From: Oscillospiraceae bacterium
GTDB lineage: Bacteria > Bacillota > Clostridia > Clostridiales > Clostridiaceae
DNA: 23,369 bases
Reading direction: 5' to 3'
NCBI GenBank assembly: GCA_009785875.1
Contig: WQUF01000259.1
Coordinates: 1-23,369, forward strand
In this document: in pieces, positions 1-7,020 of the stretch
Layout: every line of letters begins with the position of its first letter
How positions within the stretch are numbered: position 1 is the first letter of the stretch
Made by a program: the position numbers and the translations under genes
Notes under the pieces: model-generated
What the model was told of the DNA's origin: nothing
The model's input: only the letters and a program-made list of their open reading frames with translations
Databases searched by the model: none

Positions 1-2
1 AA

Positions 3-767
3 GATGATAGATTCCGAAGCGTACCCTGCATTCTGTTAGGCAAAACTGATCCTATGATGCTTCAAGGCTTGATAATAGCCAGTAATTTAAAATATCGAAA
101 AGTATCTTTAGAAGACCGAATAAAATCAATATTTATTTTAGATACTATTTTATCTAAAAACAAAAAATATCGTAACGAATACAATATCGCTGAGGTCATT
201 GCGCAAAAAACTGGTGTAACAAGGAATACTGTGAATAATTATTTAGCATTGAGAGGATTATCAGATACAGCAATGGATTTGGTGAATAAAGGGCATTTAA
301 ATTTAACAATTGCAAGGATGTTAGCTCGTGTATCCCATGAAAAACAGGATGATATAATAAATACACTAGAAGAAAATATAAATGATTTCAACAAGGTCAG
401 GTCTCTTACTTCAAAGACTTACCCTCAAAGCTGTATGAAAGATGAGAAGACAGGAAAGATGGTACCTTTAACCTGGGAACTTCATTTGGAGAGTGCTAAG
501 AGAGCGGTTGAGGAAAAGACCACAATTAAGATAACTGTAGTAGCAGAACTTGTAGGGGAACTACTTAATAAAATATTTGGAGTAAAAGATGAATATATGA
601 AATTAAATCAAATTAAAAATGGAAATAAATATATGAAAATAAACGTAGTGGATAGGCACATGAGGCAATACTTGAATAGAGGCTTTATTAGCCAGAATAT
701 CTATGATAAAGCTGTTCCTAAAAAAGATCCTAAAGGAGAAGATTTATTGAAGACGTTAGGACTTTAA
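3..767 (+). CDS. ParB-like DNA-binding protein, 5'-truncated by window edge
   Basis: The reading frame is open from the first bases, so the gene begins outside the window; the in-frame ATG at 54 is internal, because the codons before it (ending RSVPCILLGKTDP) look like the end of a ParB N-terminal nuclease-like domain. A helix-turn-helix of the ParB/Spo0J type follows (NIAEVIAQKTGVTRNTVNNY, then a second helical pair ending ARMLARVS). ParB proteins bind centromere-like DNA and work with ParA in plasmid or chromosome partition; related solitary ParB-like proteins act as regulators on mobile elements. The C-terminal 110 residues are lysine-rich and not a recognisable ParB dimerisation domain. 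No ParA and no parS-like site were found downstream. The family call is solid; the role is open. Confidence 0.75.
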   Translation, partial: DDRFRSVPCILLGKTDPMMLQGLIIASNLKYRKVSLEDRIKSIFILDTILSKNKKYRNEYNIAEVIAQKTGVTRNTVNNYLALRGLSDTAMDLVNKGHLNLTIARMLARVSHEKQDDIINTLEENINDFNKVRSLTSKTYPQSCMKDEKTGKMVPLTWELHLESAKRAVEEKTTIKITVVAELVGELLNKIFGVKDEYMKLNQIKNGNKYMKINVVDRHMRQYLNRGFISQNIYDKAVPKKDPKGEDLLKTLGL

Positions 768-1062
768 TAATTAAAAAATATGTAGGAAATTTTTATATAA
801 GCTTAATCAAATTAAAACTCAATATAACCGTTGATACACCTGGCTTTCAAGAAAATAGCTTAGGCTTGGTTGGTTTATGTAAAATTAAATACATGGTTAA
901 ATAAAAACTATATAATGGTTATAATAAACTTATAATAGCGTGCAAACATACTTTAATCAGGTAAATTTATACATATAGTGGGGTAATGGTACTAAGGTAA
1001 ATTTTTGCTTAACTTTAAGACTTTCATGCGTTGACTAATCAACTAGTAACCGATCTAAATAA

Positions 1063-1116
1063 TGTTCATAATGAATAAATATGTGCGCTTAGCACATATT
1101 TATTCATTATGCAACA
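1063..1116. repeat. Long perfect inverted repeat (hairpin)
   Basis: The arms at 1067-1086 and 1092-1111 are perfectly complementary over 20 bp with a 5-nt loop (GCTTA). Four more pairs (1063-1066 with 1113-1116) extend the stem past a one-base bulge at 1112. No T-run follows on either side, so it is not a standard intrinsic terminator, although it lies downstream of both convergent genes. It could be a miniature element or a processed RNA structure. Confidence 0.85.
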
Positions 1117-1143
1117 GTCCCTTTATACAACAGTCCCTTTATA
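1112..1143. repeat. 16-bp exact tandem duplication
   Basis: The word CAACAGTCCCTTTATA occurs twice back to back, at 1112-1127 and 1128-1143, directly abutting the hairpin. Such a duplication could come from slippage or from element insertion/excision. Confidence 0.85.
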
Positions 1144-1151
1144 AGAAAATT

Positions 1152-1190
1152 GTTCATTGTTACAATATTCAATTTTCACTGTTCATTATT
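1152..1190. repeat. Dispersed AT-rich repeat, copy 1
   Basis: Positions 1152-1171 match 17484-17503 at 18 of 20 bases (GTTCAYTRTTACAATATTCA) and are followed by further TTCAYT-type words. The same kind of sequence lies between parE and the ATPase gene, each time close to a strong hairpin, which suggests one dispersed intergenic element. Confidence 0.6.
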
Positions 1191-1192
1191 AT

Positions 1193-2584
1193 TTATGCTT
1201 CTTTAAAAAAAACTTTAAATGCCCTATAAGTCTCAAATAAATCGGCTTTAGAGATAATCTCACATGGAGAATGCATAGATAAAACAGCTACACCGGCATC
1301 CAAAACATGCACATTATAAGCTGCTAAGATATAAGAGATAGTCCCACCACCACCTTGATCCACCTTTCCTAATTCAGCAGTTTGGTAAGTGACACCATTA
1401 TCATCCATCATCCTTCTAATCTCTGCAATAAACTCAGGATTTGCATCATTTGCACCTCTTTTTCCTCTTGCTCCTGTATACTTTGAAATTGCAATCCCTC
1501 TTCCAAAATATGCGGAATTATTCTTTTCAAAAACATTTGCAAAAGTTGGATCAAATGCAGCAGTCACATCTGCAGAGATCATTTTAGAATTTGCTAAAGC
1601 TCTTCTAAGTTTAAGGTCATTGTATTCTTCCATGTTATTTATGATTTCAGCCACAGCATTTTCAAAGAATAAAGAGTTCATACTGGTAGCTCCAACGCTT
1701 CCTATCTCCTCTTTATCCACTATTAAATTCACTGCCGTCTTTTTAAGATTTTCTGCATGGATTATTGCTGAGAATCCAGCATATGCGCATACTCTATCGT
1801 CATGACCATATCCCATTATCATGCTCTTATCCATACCTAAGTCGCGAGCACGTCCAGCTGGAACTGCTTCAAATTCTGATGATACAAAATCCTCTTCTTC
1901 CATACCGATCTTTTCTTTTAATATATTCAGCACTCTATCTTTTACGCTGTATTTATATTTTTCTGTTTCACAAGGTATGTTTCCAATCAAAAGATTCAAA
2001 TCTTCTCCTTCTACGATTTCATTTGCCTTTTTGCCCATCTGTGTAGCAGAAAGATGAATTGGAAGATCTGTGAAGCAAAAGACTGGATCAGATTCATCTT
2101 CTCCAATGACTACATTTATTTTTTCACCATTTTTTAAAACTACTACACCGTGCAATGCAAGTGGAGTTGTCACCCATTGATATTTTTTTATTCCTCCATA
2201 GTAATGAGTTTTAAAAAGCGCAAAATTACCATCTTCATAGAGTGGATTTTGCTTTAAATCAGATCTTGGGCAATCTATATGTGAACCTAAAATATTCATA
2301 CCATCTGTTAAAGAGCTATCTCCGATAACAAACATTGCGAAAGCTTTTCCCATATTATTTACATATAATTTGTCTCCTGCTTTTATCTTTCTATCTTCTT
2401 TTAATATATCGTTTAGGTCCTCGTATCCTTTGTCTTTAGCTTCAGCAATAAGGAATGTAGTACATTCTCTTTCAGTCTTGGAATTTGAAATAAAATCTTC
2501 ATATTTTCCTGCAAAATCTTCTACTTCTTTTAAATCTTCATCGGTATATTTTAACCATGCATTTTTATTTTTTATATTCTCCAT
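1193..2584 (-). CDS. apeA: M18 family zinc aminopeptidase
   Basis: A 463-residue cytosolic metallo-aminopeptidase that removes N-terminal residues from peptides, probably for amino-acid salvage. The M18 two-zinc site is complete by motif: H102 in GSHIDCPRSD, D262 in GHDDR, the catalytic glutamate pair E292-E293 in DKEEIGS, D339 in SADVT and H438 in SMHSPCE. Length fits the clostridial 'M18 aminopeptidase 1' (ApeA) subtype rather than the shorter ApeB, so the symbol is by subtype length only. The start is fixed by GGAGGG seven bases upstream of ATG. A TATAAT box with a weak -35 lies about 30 bp further up, so the gene is probably transcribed alone, downstream of the Nudix gene. Confidence 0.93.
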   Translation of the reverse strand: MENIKNKNAWLKYTDEDLKEVEDFAGKYEDFISNSKTERECTTFLIAEAKDKGYEDLNDILKEDRKIKAGDKLYVNNMGKAFAMFVIGDSSLTDGMNILGSHIDCPRSDLKQNPLYEDGNFALFKTHYYGGIKKYQWVTTPLALHGVVVLKNGEKINVVIGEDESDPVFCFTDLPIHLSATQMGKKANEIVEGEDLNLLIGNIPCETEKYKYSVKDRVLNILKEKIGMEEEDFVSSEFEAVPAGRARDLGMDKSMIMGYGHDDRVCAYAGFSAIIHAENLKKTAVNLIVDKEEIGSVGATSMNSLFFENAVAEIINNMEEYNDLKLRRALANSKMISADVTAAFDPTFANVFEKNNSAYFGRGIAISKYTGARGKRGANDANPEFIAEIRRMMDDNGVTYQTAELGKVDQGGGGTISYILAAYNVHVLDAGVAVLSMHSPCEIISKADLFETYRAFKVFFKEA

Positions 2585-2614
2585 ATTTTCCCTCCAATTA
2601 TAAATACCTCATTA

Positions 2615-2643
2615 ATTATAAACACAAGTATAATTTCTTTAAA
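2615..2643 (-). promoter_or_regulatory. Candidate sigma-A promoter of the M18 aminopeptidase
   Basis: Read on the minus strand, TTTAAA, a 17-nt spacer and a perfect TATAAT lie just upstream of the aminopeptidase leader. The -35 is weak; in such AT-rich DNA chance matches are common. Confidence 0.45.
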
Positions 2644-2780
2644 TAACTATACTTTTATACTACTTCATATTAAAAATTGCGTTAAGAACCTCTCGAACAT
2701 ATATACCTAAAAACATATTCAAATTTACAAAAAAGAGTAATTGCACCATAGATATATGGACTTGAAGAATATACAGAGTA

Positions 2781-3254
2781 CTACTCATAACTTACAAAAT
2801 GTTCTATAGTTTTTGAAATATTATCAATTTTCTCCTTTATGAAAGTCGGATAGATTACCAATCCCTTCATTTCGTCAATCGTAACCCATTTGAGCAAAAC
2901 GGCACAATTATCCTTATGAGACTCAAAATAATTATCGGGTATATCTGCTTCATTTTTTAGGGATATTAGGTAATAGAAAGCTATTGTATGAGCGTTTTTA
3001 TTTCCCCATTTCCAAAAAGTTTCTTCTACCCAAATAAGTCGAGAACATAAAATATCTGCTCCAGTTTCTTCCTTATATTCTCTAATAAGTGCTTCTTCTG
3101 AAGTTTCGCCAATCTTTACATGACCACCAGGTAAAGCATATTCTGTTCCATCTTTATCCCTTTGAACAAGTATTTTGCCATTTCGTAAAAGGACACCTGT
3201 CGTCCTATAATTGCAAATACTATTTTCATCAGAAAACAACCAATCTTTTCTCAT
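2781..3254 (-). CDS. Nudix hydrolase
   Basis: A 157-residue Nudix-fold protein that hydrolyses a nucleoside diphosphate linked to another moiety, substrate unknown. The Nudix box is canonical: G44, E50, R58-E59, E62-E63 and G65 in the Gx5Ex7REUxEExGU pattern (GGHVKIGETSEEAL then REYKEETG). The N-terminal segment (MRKDWLFSDENSICNYRTTG) leads into a first strand, and the domain finishes with a helix. A GAGGT site seven bases before ATG supports the start. It lies alone between the tRNA terminator and the aminopeptidase. Possible roles include clean-up of oxidised nucleotides or nucleotide sugars; sequence alone does not decide. Confidence 0.92.
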   Translation of the reverse strand: MRKDWLFSDENSICNYRTTGVLLRNGKILVQRDKDGTEYALPGGHVKIGETSEEALIREYKEETGADILCSRLIWVEETFWKWGNKNAHTIAFYYLISLKNEADIPDNYFESHKDNCAVLLKWVTIDEMKGLVIYPTFIKEKIDNISKTIEHFVSYE

Positions 3255-3331
3255 CTTATTACCTCTAATATTTTATACGATTATTTGCCATGTACAGTTT
3301 ACCACATGATCAGCAGCCTTTTCAATATTTA

Positions 3332-3370
3332 CAAAAAACAAAAATACAGCTGCTAAATAACACCTGTATT
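3332..3370 (-). terminator. Intrinsic terminator of the tRNA cluster
   Basis: Read on the minus strand, AATACAG (3370-3364) pairs with CTGTATT (3349-3343) and runs into a T-rich tract (TTTTTGTTTTTTG). It lies just past the last tRNA and before the Nudix gene. Confidence 0.7.
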
Positions 3371-3385
3371 GTGTAAAATAAAAAA

Positions 3386-3457
3386 AGCGGAAAACGGGAC
3401 TCGAACCCGCGACGTTCACCTTGGCAAGGTGACGCTCTACCACTGAGCCACTTCCGC
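3386..3457 (-). tRNA. tRNA-Gly (GCC)
   Basis: Complete cloverleaf: acceptor GCGGAAG/TTTCCGC, D-arm GGCTCAGTGGTAGAGC, anticodon loop CTTGCCAAG with GCC, T-arm CGGGTTCGAGTCCCG. No CCA is encoded. Last gene of the cluster. Confidence 0.95.
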
Positions 3458-3467
3458 TAATTTAAAG

Positions 3468-3548
3468 TGCAGGTGAAGGGACTCGAACCCCCACGCCGGA
3501 GGCGCTAGATCCTAAGTCTAGTGCGTCTGCCAATTCCGCCACACCTGC
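3468..3548 (-). tRNA. tRNA-Leu (UAG)
   Basis: Acceptor GCAGGTG/CACCTGC, anticodon stem CTAGA/TCTAG enclosing loop CTTAGGA (anticodon TAG), a variable arm typical of class II tRNA (GCGCCTCCGGCGT), and T-loop GGGGGTTCGAGTCCCTT. CCA is not encoded. Confidence 0.95.
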
Positions 3549-3562
3549 ATATTAAGTTTTAA

Positions 3563-3635
3563 TGACTCACCGGGGAATCGAACCCCGGACGCCATGATTA
3601 AAAGTCATGTGCTCTACCAACTGAGCTAGTGAATC
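3563..3635 (-). tRNA. tRNA-Lys (UUU)
   Basis: Acceptor GATTCAC/GTGAGTC, anticodon stem CATGA/TCATG with loop CTTTTAA (anticodon TTT), T-arm CCGGGGTTCGATTCCCCGG. CCA is not encoded. One G-T pair lies in the acceptor stem. Confidence 0.95.
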
Positions 3636-3638
3636 AAA

Positions 3639-3710
3639 CTGGGATGGCAGGATTCGAACCTGCGGATGCAGGAGTCAAAGTCCTGTGCCTTACCGCTTGG
3701 CGACATCCCA
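3639..3710 (-). tRNA. tRNA-Gln (UUG)
   Basis: Starts with U1 (TGGGATG/CATCCCA), as usual for Gln tRNA; anticodon stem CAGGA/TCCTG with loop CTTTGAC (anticodon TTG), discriminator G. CCA is not encoded. Confidence 0.95.
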
Positions 3711-3716
3711 ATAGAG

Positions 3717-3790
3717 GGTGAATGATGGGACTCGAACCCACGACAACCAGATCCACAATCTGGCGCTCTACCAACTGAACTACATTCACC
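3717..3790 (-). tRNA. tRNA-His (GUG)
   Basis: Acceptor GTGAATG/CATTCAC with the extra G-1 (3790) opposite C73 (3717) that marks tRNA-His; anticodon loop TTGTGGA (GTG). CCA is not encoded. Confidence 0.95.
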
Positions 3791-3798
3791 ATATAGAA

Positions 3799-3872
<74 letters not shown>

Positions 3873-3878
3873 TCATAA

Positions 3879-3949
3879 AGCGGGTGAAGGGAATCGAACC
3901 CTCGTAACTAGCTTGGAAGGCTAGCACTCTACCATTGAGTTACACCCGC
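3879..3949 (-). tRNA. tRNA-Gly (UCC)
   Basis: Acceptor GCGGGTG/CACCCGC, anticodon stem CTAGC/GCTAG with loop CTTCCAA (TCC), T-arm GAGGGTTCGATTCCCTT. Discriminator U; CCA is not encoded. With the GCC isoacceptor at the other end, the cluster covers all four Gly codons. Confidence 0.95.
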
Positions 3950-3979
3950 ATAAATATTAAAAACTAATTTAAAATTAAA

Positions 3980-4055
3980 TGGTCGGGGTGACAGGGTTTG
4001 AACCTGCGACCTCATGGTCCCAAACCACGCGCGCTCCCATCTGCGCCACACCCCG
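3980..4055 (-). tRNA. tRNA-Pro (UGG), CCA encoded
   Basis: Acceptor CGGGGTG/CACCCCG, anticodon loop TTTGGGA (TGG), T-arm GCAGGTTCAAACCCTGT, discriminator A followed by an encoded CCA (3982-3980). It is the first gene of the cluster and the only one of the eight with CCA in the DNA. Confidence 0.95.
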
Positions 4056-4094
4056 ATTTTACTAAAGTAACTTAGTATTTAAGTAACAATGTTT

Positions 4095-4124
4095 ATTTTA
4101 CCACGTCTTTTTATCTTTAGTCAA
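4095..4124 (-). promoter_or_regulatory. Promoter of the tRNA cluster
   Basis: Read on the minus strand: TTGACT, 18-nt spacer, TAAAAT preceded by TGG (an extended -10). It starts between the phosphoesterase stop and the first tRNA (Pro), about 40 bp ahead of the mature 5' end. It lets the tRNAs be expressed independently of the upstream operon. Confidence 0.7.
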
Positions 4125-4138
4125 CACTTTTTTAAAAA

Positions 4139-4612
4139 TTATATTTCTTTTATTTTATATGTAATTTCACATTTTTCGATGGTAAGCATACAATATGTCT
4201 TTTTATTAGTATATCGAGGATCTCCAAGGCTTCCAGGATTGATAAACAATGTATTGTCTATTATATCATGAAATACCTTATGAGTATGCCCAAAGAGTAC
4301 CACATCTATTTCTTCACTCATAGCTTTGTATTTAATATTTAAAAGGCTAAATTTTACATTATATCTATGACCATGAGTGATGAGAAATTTTTTACCGCAA
4401 ATATTCGTAATTACTTCCTCAGAATCCTTACCTCCAAAATCGCAATTCCCCTTTACCCCAATAAACCTGCCATTATAATATTTTCTTATATACTCTCCAT
4501 CAGAAACATAATCTCCAAGGTGAATTATTGCATCCACACCTTTCACCTTTTCTAAAAATAATTTTATATCAGCTAAATCTCCATGTGTATCACTTAATAC
4601 CGCTATTTCCAT
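4139..4612 (-). CDS. YfcE/MJ0936-type metallophosphoesterase
   Basis: A 157-residue single-domain calcineurin-like phosphodiesterase. All metal-binding motifs are present: D8 and H10 (SDTHG), D34 (HLGD), N56 (KGNCD), H80-G-H82 (THGHR) and H109/H111 (GHTH), then NPGSLGDPR. Family members hydrolyse phosphodiesters in vitro; the physiological substrate is unclear. Its start overlaps the end of the XTP/dITP diphosphatase gene by 23 bp, so the two are translationally coupled. This is the last gene of the operon. Confidence 0.92.
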   Translation of the reverse strand: MEIAVLSDTHGDLADIKLFLEKVKGVDAIIHLGDYVSDGEYIRKYYNGRFIGVKGNCDFGGKDSEEVITNICGKKFLITHGHRYNVKFSLLNIKYKAMSEEIDVVLFGHTHKVFHDIIDNTLFINPGSLGDPRYTNKKTYCMLTIEKCEITYKIKEI

Positions 4613-5231
4613 CTTTTCCCTCTAAATAAGAATCTATCTTTATTTTTAGCTTTCGAAGTGCATCACTTCTATGGCTGATTTCGTTCTTTTCAGCAAAAGT
4701 CATCTCTGCAAATGTCTTATTTTTTTCAGGATAAAACATCACCGGGTCATATCCAAATCCATTTTCACCTTTTGGCTCTCTTAAAATTCTTCCCCACACT
4801 TCACCTTCCAAAGCGAAGCATGTATTTTCATCTAATATGCAACAAATAGCGCACACAAACCTTCCGCATCTATCGTCACCAAGAGCATCATCTAATTTAT
4901 TGAGAAGTTTTTCCATATTCTTCTTGTCATCGTGGTTGGATGCATATCTTGCAGAATATATGCCAGGTTCATTATTTAAATATGGAACCTCTAGCCCTGA
5001 ATCATCAGCGATAACCCAATACTTTTTATTAAGCTGAAATATTTTTTTTGCCTTAATCAAAGCATTTTCACAAAAACTATCTCCATTTTCAAGTATATCC
5101 TCAAAAAATCCTATCTGCTTTAGATTTAAAAATTCAAATCTTTCTTTCCCTAAAATATGTTCAATTTCCTTTATCTTGTTTTCATTGTTTGTTGCCAATA
5201 TAACCTTTATTTTCTCCAATTCTAATTGCAT
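4590..5231 (-). CDS. rdgB: XTP/dITP diphosphatase (HAM1/RdgB family)
   Basis: Cleaves non-canonical purine triphosphates (dITP, XTP, dHAPTP) to the monophosphate plus PPi, keeping deaminated bases out of DNA and RNA. Family signatures are present in order: VILATNNENK near the start, DDSGLEVPYLNNEPGIYSAR in the middle, GENGFGYDPVM, and SHRSDALRKLK at the end. The ATG at 5231 gives 213 residues, slightly longer than usual; an upstream TTG at 5240 is less likely. The start lies inside the last 50 bp of rph and the stop inside the next gene, a tightly coupled arrangement common for rph-rdgB-yfcE in clostridia. Confidence 0.94.
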   Translation of the reverse strand: MQLELEKIKVILATNNENKIKEIEHILGKERFEFLNLKQIGFFEDILENGDSFCENALIKAKKIFQLNKKYWVIADDSGLEVPYLNNEPGIYSARYASNHDDKKNMEKLLNKLDDALGDDRCGRFVCAICCILDENTCFALEGEVWGRILREPKGENGFGYDPVMFYPEKNKTFAEMTFAEKNEISHRSDALRKLKIKIDSYLEGKDGNSGIK

Positions 5232-5946
5232 CTTTCCCAAGCAAATCCCTTTCTAATAGAATTATATCTTTAGTCCCCTCTAAAGCCAATTCAAATAATC
5301 TATCTTTTTCTAAAATAGTAAATGGCCTTTCTTCTCCTGTGCCTTGAATTTCAATGATAGAATCATCATCAGTCATTACAATGTTCATATCCACGTTAGC
5401 TTTAGAATCCTCATAATAGTTTAAGTCCAAATAAATCTGATTTCCAACTATCCCTACGCTAACTGCAGATACAAAATTTTTAACAGGATAAACTTCAAAA
5501 TGGTTTGTATGATCGAGATTATTTATCGCATCTACAAGCGCAATAAACGATCCAATTATGGATGCACAGCGTGTGCCTCCATCAGCCTGAATAACATCAC
5601 AATCTATCCATATAGTTTTCTCGCCAATTACTTTAAGGTCGATGACACTTCTAAGTGCCCTCCCGATCAATCTTTGTATTTCTGTGGATCTACCATCGAT
5701 TTTTCCCTTTGAAATATCCCTTTGTTTCCTCATTATGGTTGAACTTGGAAGCATGTTGTATTCAGCTGTGAGCCAGCCCTCTTGACTACCTTTTAGAAAT
5801 GGTGGAACTTTATCTTCGATCATAACAGTACAAACAACTTTAGTATCGCCTTGTTCAATAAATACAGACCCTAATGCATACTTTGTAAAACTCCTGATAA
5901 TATGAATCTTTCTAAGTTCATTTTTTTGTCTTCCATCAATTCTCAT
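5182..5946 (-). CDS. rph: Ribonuclease PH
   Basis: A phosphorolytic 3'-5' exoribonuclease that trims the 3' ends of precursor tRNAs. The start MRIDGR is fixed by AGGTGTAAAT before ATG at 5946; the frame is open upstream but without a ribosome site. Signature segments are GSVFIEQGDTKVVCTVMIED, GWLTAEYNMLPSST, the RNase PH core GRSTEIQRLIGRALRSVIDL, WIDCDVIQADGGTRCASI, and VDMNIVMTDD near the C terminus. It has 254 residues, the usual length. It stops with UGA. Lying next to a tRNA cluster in which seven of eight genes lack an encoded CCA, it fits tRNA 3'-end maturation, although the tRNAs have their own promoter. Confidence 0.96.
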   Translation of the reverse strand: MRIDGRQKNELRKIHIIRSFTKYALGSVFIEQGDTKVVCTVMIEDKVPPFLKGSQEGWLTAEYNMLPSSTIMRKQRDISKGKIDGRSTEIQRLIGRALRSVIDLKVIGEKTIWIDCDVIQADGGTRCASIIGSFIALVDAINNLDHTNHFEVYPVKNFVSAVSVGIVGNQIYLDLNYYEDSKANVDMNIVMTDDDSIIEIQGTGEERPFTILEKDRLFELALEGTKDIILLERDLLGKDAIRIGENKGYIGNKQ

Positions 5947-5959
5947 ATTTACACCTCGA

Positions 5960-6937
5960 TTAAAATAATTTATATATCTCATCCTTTTCATTATACAAAA
6001 CTGTATTTTTTAAACCGTTAAGCCACATGCACTGCCCTTCTTTTCTTACTTTGCCCACTATAGTGCTTTCTATATTTTTTTCATTCAGGGCTCTTTTAAT
6101 ATTGTCCCCATCTTTTGCCACAATTAACATGCTGCCAGAAGAAATTAATCGAAGCGGATCAAGTTTAAAAAATTCGCATAGCTTTTTTGTTTCATTTGAA
6201 ATGGGCATCTTATCTTCCCACACTTCAAAGCCCAAATTTAAGACAAATGCCATCTCACATAATGCCCCTAAAACCCCTCCTTCTGTTATATCGTGCATAT
6301 AACATGCGCCATTTTTTTTAGCTATCATTCCATCCTTAACAACGCTTATAAAATTAATATATTCATTAACATCATCAAGTTCCATTTTACTCAATACTTT
6401 TTCACTTTTTTCTTTAAAATCATTGACTAAAATATAACTTCCTTCGATGCATAGCTTTTTTGTTACTATTATATCAAATCCATCTCTTACATCATACTTT
6501 TTCAATAGATTATCCTTCTTTATTTTCCCTATTGAAAAAACAGATAAAACAATGGAATTTACAGATGAGGTGACCTCTGTATGCCCACCGATTATCTGAA
6601 CATTTAATTTTTCAGCTTCCTCCTTCATTTCCTTCATGATGAGCTCTATAGTTTCAATTTTTACATACAAAGGAACTAATAATATTGCCATTAGTGCTAC
6701 TGGTTCTGCTCCTTCTGTAGCAATATCATTGCAATTTATATGCACTGCAAGCTTCCCTATATTCTCACAAGCCGCAGTAATAGGATCGCAAGATAGAACG
6801 CAAACTTCATCTCCAAAATCGATCATAGCACAATCTACTCCAATTTCAGCACCTTGAATAATGTCTTTCCTAACATCTGATTTTATATATTCAATTATTT
6901 TTCCGAGATCTTCTTTATTTATTTTACCTTTTTGCAT
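5960..6937 (-). CDS. AIR synthase-related (HypE/PurM-like) protein
   Basis: A 325-residue ATP-binding protein of the PurM/HypE/ThiL/SelD superfamily. The N-terminal half carries GAEIGVDCAMIDFGDE and a long HypE-like segment (ENIGKLAVHINCNDIATEGA), then GGHTEVT; the C-terminal half has HDITEGGVLGALCE and the SGSMLIVA strand. It lacks HypE's C-terminal cysteine tail (ends EIYKLF) and has no hydrogenase genes nearby, so it is not a classical HypE. It also lacks a SelD-like N terminus with the catalytic Cys/Sec. The start at 6937 is set by GGAGGTAATT before ATG. It is the first gene of the operon, 13 bp ahead of rph. Biochemical role unknown. Confidence 0.8.
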   Translation of the reverse strand: MQKGKINKEDLGKIIEYIKSDVRKDIIQGAEIGVDCAMIDFGDEVCVLSCDPITAACENIGKLAVHINCNDIATEGAEPVALMAILLVPLYVKIETIELIMKEMKEEAEKLNVQIIGGHTEVTSSVNSIVLSVFSIGKIKKDNLLKKYDVRDGFDIIVTKKLCIEGSYILVNDFKEKSEKVLSKMELDDVNEYINFISVVKDGMIAKKNGACYMHDITEGGVLGALCEMAFVLNLGFEVWEDKMPISNETKKLCEFFKLDPLRLISSGSMLIVAKDGDNIKRALNEKNIESTIVGKVRKEGQCMWLNGLKNTVLYNEKDEIYKLF

Positions 6938-7020
6938 AATTACCTCCATATGTATCATAGATAGTGAAGCTTTTAAATATATTTATATATATGAACTTTA
7001 TATTAAGGCGGTGAATAATA

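Larger units (their letters stand above)
768..1192. other. 425-bp non-coding region with repeats
   Basis: No credible gene is seen between the ParB-like stop and the aminopeptidase stop. The left 300 bp are AT-rich with a small inverted repeat (GTTGA/TCAAC at 1030-1043) and scattered TATAAT-like words. The right part holds a 20-bp perfect hairpin, a 16-bp tandem duplication and an AT-rich repeat that recurs near 17484, all listed separately. Confidence 0.6.

Noticed and set aside
1389..1805. 138-codon plus-strand frame opposite the aminopeptidase
   Set aside because: Antisense shadow of the M18 gene, without a ribosome site and with no family resemblance.
5960..6937. Selenophosphate synthetase (SelD), which would support the selenoprotein idea
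   Set aside because: The protein lacks the SelD N-terminal glycine-rich/Cys-Sec region and is closer to HypE-like AIR synthases, so it gives no support for a selenium pathway.
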